Below, piece by piece: positions 6,800 to 9,326 of a stretch of DNA of 9,326 bases. Position numbers and translations under genes: made by a program. The DNA is from Gammaproteobacteria bacterium (GTDB lineage: Bacteria; Pseudomonadota; Gammaproteobacteria; Pseudomonadales; Azotimanducaceae). The notes below the pieces were generated by a model. That model was not told the DNA's origin. It did no database searches and was given only the letters and a program-made list of their open reading frames with translations. The stretch's first letter is position 1, and every line of letters begins with the position of its first letter. Where the stretch lies: NCBI GenBank assembly GCA_018667205.1, contig JABIVN010000112.1, positions 1 through 9,326 on the forward strand, in the 5' to 3' direction.

Positions 6800-6817
6800 T
6801 ATCTGGGGGATATCGTC

Positions 6818-7777
6818 TTAATCGGTTTTTCCAAATATCTCACTTTCAATGAACCGCATGTAGTCTCCTGCTATGTCTAAGTCAAAGGCAGCGTCTAGTT
6901 CTCTAATACAAGTTGGGCAGGTGACGTTGATCTCGGTCAAATAGTCTCCTATGACGTCGATCCCGACAAAGTAGAGCCCTTTTTCTTTAAGGGTCGGTCC
7001 AACTTGCTCGCAGATATAGCGGTCCCTATCGGTCAGTTCTCGCCCTACTGCTTTGCCGCCTGCGGCGAGATTGCCTCTAGTTTCTCCTTTAGCAGGTACT
7101 CGGGCTAATCCAAAGGGTACCGGTTCGCCATTTATCAGCAGAATTCTCGTATCTCCTTCTTTGATTTCGGGAATATAGCGCTGAGCCATGGTTTGAACCT
7201 GCCCTTGCTGGGTCAGCGTTTCAATGATGACAGACAGGTTGTGCTCATCCTCTACCGCCCGAAAAATTGATGTACCCCCCATCCCGTCCAACGGTTTGTA
7301 GATAACGTCTCTATGCTTGTGATGGAAAGATTTAAGCTTTTCCTGATTTCGGCTCACCAGGTGCGAAGGCGTGCATTGCGGGAATTGCAATGCGAATAGT
7401 TTCTCATTGCAGTCTCTGATACTACCAGGCCGATTAAGTACTGGGACTCCAGTGTTCTCAATTAATTCAAGAAGGTAAGTTGCATAGATGTACTCCATGT
7501 CAAATGGAGGGTCCTTTCGCATTAATAAGCAGTCGAATTCAGATGCCTTGACCGTGCGACGATCGAGTACATCGAACCATTTCTCTGAATCGTCAAACAG
7601 GACCACATTGGACACGAAAGCAAAGACCTCTCCGTCTTCGATGTAGAGGTCAGCTTGTGTAAAGACGCTGATATGCCAGCCGCGGGTCTGTGCAGCGAGC
7701 ATCATGGCCAGGGTACTGTCTTTCTTGGGTTTTATAGAGTCGATGGGGTCCATTAGGACGCCTATACGATAGGTCAT
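6818..7777 (-). CDS. gshB: Glutathione synthetase (GshB)
   Basis: An ATP-grasp ligase that joins glycine to gamma-glutamylcysteine to make glutathione in the cytoplasm. It has 319 residues, the usual length for the bacterial enzyme. It starts MTYRIGVLMDPI followed by KPKKDST at 16-22. Other motifs are LMRKDPPFDMEYIYATYLLE at 85-104, NRPGSIRDCNEKLF at 115-128, the ATP-grasp lysine and glycine-rich loop YKPLDGMGGTSIF at 160-172, EGDTRILLINGEPV at 207-220, RGNLAAGGKAVGRELTDRD at 234-252 and TEINVTCPTCIRELDA at 281-296. The last motif usually reads NVTSPTC; here cysteine replaces serine, giving CPTC at 287-290. The ATG at 7777 has GGGGGAG five bases upstream. It is the first gene of the gshB-tonB-yqgE-ruvX unit and divergent from pilG. 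Confidence 0.97.
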   Translation of the reverse strand: MTYRIGVLMDPIDSIKPKKDSTLAMMLAAQTRGWHISVFTQADLYIEDGEVFAFVSNVVLFDDSEKWFDVLDRRTVKASEFDCLLMRKDPPFDMEYIYATYLLELIENTGVPVLNRPGSIRDCNEKLFALQFPQCTPSHLVSRNQEKLKSFHHKHRDVIYKPLDGMGGTSIFRAVEDEHNLSVIIETLTQQGQVQTMAQRYIPEIKEGDTRILLINGEPVPFGLARVPAKGETRGNLAAGGKAVGRELTDRDRYICEQVGPTLKEKGLYFVGIDVIGDYLTEINVTCPTCIRELDAAFDLDIAGDYMRFIESEIFGKTD

Positions 7778-7859
7778 TTTGTCTCCCCCTATTGGCGCAG
7801 CTCGACATTTTTGTGAGGATCAGCTCCCGCTGTCAGGACTCGAGTTCGTTGCCGATGGT

Positions 7860-7889
7860 ATTGTCTGATGAAAAAAAAAACAGTGTAAA
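7860..7889. promoter_or_regulatory. Candidate two-way promoter around an A10 tract
   Basis: On the plus strand TTGTCT (7861-7866) and TGTAAA (7884-7889) are 17 bases apart and each matches the sigma-70 consensus at four of six bases. On the minus strand the same DNA reads TTTACA (five of six, -35) and GACAAT (four of six, -10) with an 18-base spacer. The spacer in both directions contains the uninterrupted A10/T10 run at 7871-7880. This is a prediction by eye only. Confidence 0.3.
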
Positions 7890-8036
7890 CTAACTTATCC
7901 CGATTTGTGCGAGAATTCCCTTATTTCCCAAGCACTTATGGATTGGTTTTTATAACTGTGTTAGAAAATGGAGCGCGACTGACGGGAAACAATGTATTCC
8001 CCGCGTATTTAGCTTTTGGTGGATTCCACGAAGCGG

Positions 8037-8064
8037 CTTTTGATAGAGCACTTTTGTTAGAGCA
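8037..8064. repeat. 14-bp tandem repeat in the pilG leader
   Basis: CTTTTGATAGAGCA (8037-8050) is followed directly by CTTTTGTTAGAGCA (8051-8064), 13 of 14 bases identical, and then by CT. A partial, more diverged copy (CTTTTGGTGGA, 8013-8023) lies 24 bases further upstream. The repeat ends two bases before the AAGG Shine-Dalgarno of pilG. Confidence 0.75.
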
Positions 8065-8078
8065 CTAAGGTAGGACCT

Positions 8079-8465
8079 ATGGACGATAAATTTGAAGACG
8101 TGAAAGTGATGGTCATTGATGACTCGAAGACTATCCGAAGAACCGCCGAGACCTTACTGTCCAAGGAAGGGTGTGAAGTCATCACAGCAACTGACGGTTT
8201 TGATGCCCTAGCTAAGATAGCCGATTGTCAACCTGACATAATTTTTGTCGACATCATGATGCCTCGCCTTGATGGTTATCAAACCTGCGCGCTGATTAAA
8301 AACAACGCCGATTTCCGAGGGACGCCGGTCATTATGTTGTCTAGTAAGGATGGTATATTCGATCGTGCTAAGGGGCGAATTGTGGGATGCGATCAATATC
8401 TTACAAAACCATTCAGCAAGGATGAGTTACTCAGCGCTATTCGCGATCACGTAAAAACTGCTTAA
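8079..8465 (+). CDS. pilG: Twitching motility response regulator PilG
   Basis: A stand-alone CheY-like receiver (128 residues) that is phosphorylated by the ChpA kinase of the Pil-Chp system. In P. aeruginosa it promotes pilus extension and cAMP synthesis. One receiver domain fills the protein: acidic pair Asp14-Asp15 in VMVIDDSKTIRRTAE, the phospho-acceptor Asp58 in IIFVDIMMPRLDGYQTC, the switch Ser88 in VIMLSSKDG, and Lys110 in YLTKPFSKDEL. There is no output domain. VIDDSKTIRRTAETLL and GFDALAKIAD are characteristic of PilG. The start is preceded by AAGG at a spacing of eight; a second AGGA three bases from the ATG is too close to serve. It is the first gene of the pilGHI operon, 27 bp before pilH and divergent from gshB. 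Confidence 0.97.
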   Translation: MDDKFEDVKVMVIDDSKTIRRTAETLLSKEGCEVITATDGFDALAKIADCQPDIIFVDIMMPRLDGYQTCALIKNNADFRGTPVIMLSSKDGIFDRAKGRIVGCDQYLTKPFSKDELLSAIRDHVKTA

Positions 8466-8492
8466 AGAACTCGAACACGGAGCCTAATAGAG

Positions 8493-8852
8493 ATGTCTAA
8501 GATATTAATAGTCGATGATTCTCGAACCGAAACTCATCAGTTCAAAGCGACGCTTGAATCGATGGGTCACCAGGTTATTACGGCAGAAAATGGAAGAGAC
8601 GGTTTGGATATGGCCATCGCCGAGCAACCAGATGTTATTCTGATGGATATAGTGATGCCTGACATGAATGGGTTTCAAGCGACAAGACAAATCGCCAGGG
8701 GCGCAGATACCAAACACATACCGATCATTATTGTGAGCGGCAAGGGTCAGGAAACCGACAAAGTCTGGGGGCAGCGTCAAGGTGCTAAAGGTTACCTAAC
8801 GAAACCTGTGGCTGCTAATGACCTGATTTCCGCCATGCGGGCGTACCTGTAG
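8493..8852 (+). CDS. pilH: Twitching motility response regulator PilH
   Basis: The second CheY-like receiver of the Pil-Chp pathway (119 residues), thought to counter PilG, either as a phosphate sink or by promoting retraction. All receiver residues are present: Asp8-Asp9 in ILIVDDSRTE, phospho-acceptor Asp52 in VILMDIVMPDMNGFQATRQ, switch Ser82 in IIIVSGKGQETDKVWGQRQGA, and Lys104 in YLTKPVAANDL. The KGQETDKVWGQRQGAKGYLTKP stretch is typical of PilH and distinguishes it from PilG. GGAG at 8479-8482, ten bases before the ATG, is the ribosome binding site. It lies in an operon with pilG upstream and pilI two bases downstream. Confidence 0.97.
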   Translation: MSKILIVDDSRTETHQFKATLESMGHQVITAENGRDGLDMAIAEQPDVILMDIVMPDMNGFQATRQIARGADTKHIPIIIVSGKGQETDKVWGQRQGAKGYLTKPVAANDLISAMRAYL

Positions 8853-8854
8853 CG

Positions 8855-9326
8855 ATGAGTGAGCCATCACCATTTGAGATGCTTTCAAGCCTCGCAGACG
8901 AGGCAAGGCTCAGCGCCATTGACTTGCCTCCAGCTCAGGCAACTCAAGCGCTCGCCACGGGCCTTGGATTTAACCTGCTTGGACAAAGGTTTGTCACGTC
9001 CATGAAAGAAATCAGCGAATTGATGAGAGTTCCTCCCGCAACGCGGGTCCCGGGTGCCAAAAGTTTTGTTGTTGGCGTTGGCAACGTCCGGGGCAGGCTG
9101 ATGGCCGTGGTAGATCTGGCGCTGTTTTTCGGTCAACCATCAAATTTGCTCATCGCACAGCGTAGGGTACTGGCCGTCGAAGACGAAGAACATTTACTGG
9201 GTTTTATCATTGATGACTCTCTTGGAATGCAGCATTTTCCTCCGGATACTTACTCAGAAGATGCCGAGGACGTTCCGGAGATTTTTAAGCAATTTGTACA
9301 AGGGTCATACGAGGTTGCGGGTGTGC
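8855..9326 (+). CDS. pilI: CheW-like adaptor PilI, 3' end outside the window
   Basis: The first 157 codons of a CheW-domain protein; P. aeruginosa PilI has about 178 residues, so little is missing. It couples the pilus chemoreceptor PilJ to the ChpA kinase. The N-terminal 35 residues (MSEPSPFEMLSSLADEARLS...) are a PilI-type extension. The CheW domain follows: LGFNLLGQRFVTSMKEISELMRVPPATRVPGAKSFVVGVGNVRGRLMAVVDLALFFG at about 37-93, which has the usual VRG and D-L core. The second half contains QRRVLAVEDEEHLLGFIIDDSLGMQHF at 102-128. The ATG lies two bases after the pilH stop and no clear Shine-Dalgarno is visible, so translation is probably coupled to pilH. No stop occurs before the window ends. 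Confidence 0.93.
   Translation, partial: MSEPSPFEMLSSLADEARLSAIDLPPAQATQALATGLGFNLLGQRFVTSMKEISELMRVPPATRVPGAKSFVVGVGNVRGRLMAVVDLALFFGQPSNLLIAQRRVLAVEDEEHLLGFIIDDSLGMQHFPPDTYSEDAEDVPEIFKQFVQGSYEVAGV

Larger units (their letters stand above)
7778..8078. promoter_or_regulatory. Divergent control region gshB / pilG, 301 bp, no gene
   Basis: No coding or RNA gene was recognised. From left to right it holds: the gshB ribosome binding site (GGGGGAG on the minus strand, about 7783-7789); an A10 tract at 7871-7880 framed by promoter-like hexamers for both strands; an isolated TATAAC at 7951-7956 without a good -35; an inverted repeat GGGAA (7984-7988) / TTCCC (7997-8001) with an 8-base loop; and a 14-bp tandem repeat at 8037-8064. 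The pilG Shine-Dalgarno AAGG (8067-8070) lies eight bases before the ATG. If pilG is transcribed from the A-tract promoter, its leader would be about 180 bases long. No CRP/Vfr-like TGTGA-N6-TCACA site was seen. Confidence 0.45.

Noticed and set aside
6365..6880. A 171-codon plus-strand open frame antisense to tonB
   Set aside because: It lies opposite a well-supported TonB coding frame, its translation resembles no family I know, and it has no convincing ribosome binding site.
7871..7880. The A10 run as the U-tract of a terminator on the minus strand
   Set aside because: No stable GC stem lies directly upstream of it on the minus strand, and no gene ends there.
7978..8003. GGGAA/TTCCC inverted repeat as a terminator or RNA gene
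   Set aside because: The stem is only five bases with an 8-base loop and no T-run follows; it is noted only as part of the control region.
1..9326. A new defence, mobile or CRISPR-like system
   Set aside because: Every long reading frame is accounted for by conserved chromosomal genes. No direct-repeat array, integrase, transposase, tRNA-linked attachment site or unusual composition was seen.

Overview
The window is a stretch of ordinary chromosomal DNA from a gammaproteobacterium. Gene content and order resemble the Pseudomonas aeruginosa block yggT-proC-yggS / pilT-pilU / ruvX-yqgE(algH)-tonB3-gshB / pilG-pilH-pilI. The protein sequences, such as the PilT AIRNLIRE motif, the PilG and PilH receivers and the TonB3-like C-terminus, fit a Pseudomonadales or Cellvibrionales-type marine or environmental relative. 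By eye the base composition is roughly even in A/T and G/C. No mobile element, CRISPR array, tRNA or rRNA was seen.

Layout. (1) 1..2441, minus strand: yggS (PLP-binding protein) - proC (pyrroline-5-carboxylate reductase) - yggT (membrane protein) - a secreted DUF4426 protein cut by the window edge. This looks like one transcription unit, and the last two genes share one base. (2) 2442..2619: divergent control region with a TATACT box and a 15-bp near-palindrome in front of pilT. (3) 2620..4920, plus strand: pilT and pilU, the two type IV pilus retraction ATPases, separated by 135 bp without a gene. (4) 4936..7777, minus strand: gshB - tonB - yqgE - ruvX, tightly packed and convergent with pilU with only 15 bp between stop codons. 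(5) 7778..8078: 301-bp divergent control region with an A10 tract flanked by promoter-like hexamers readable on both strands, and a 14-bp tandem repeat abutting the pilG ribosome binding site. (6) 8079..9326, plus strand: pilG - pilH - pilI, the start of the Pil-Chp twitching chemosensory operon; pilI runs off the window.

The pil genes form one functional theme. PilT and PilU drive retraction. PilG, PilH and PilI are the response regulators and CheW-like adaptor that control pilus extension, retraction and cAMP in Pseudomonas. The TonB3-type protein belongs to a family linked to twitching in P. aeruginosa. The other genes are housekeeping (proline, glutathione, PLP homeostasis, rRNA or Holliday-junction nuclease family).

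Two gene starts were corrected. proC starts at 1713, not at the upstream in-frame ATG. yqgE starts at a TTG at 5901 with a GGAG ribosome binding site, just after the tonB stop. I did not find a new biological system. The most notable observations are regulatory (the A10 two-way promoter candidate, the operator-like palindrome before pilT, the tandem repeat before pilG), a CxxC motif in GshB, and a gshB-tonB junction in which a single in-frame stop separates the two reading frames.
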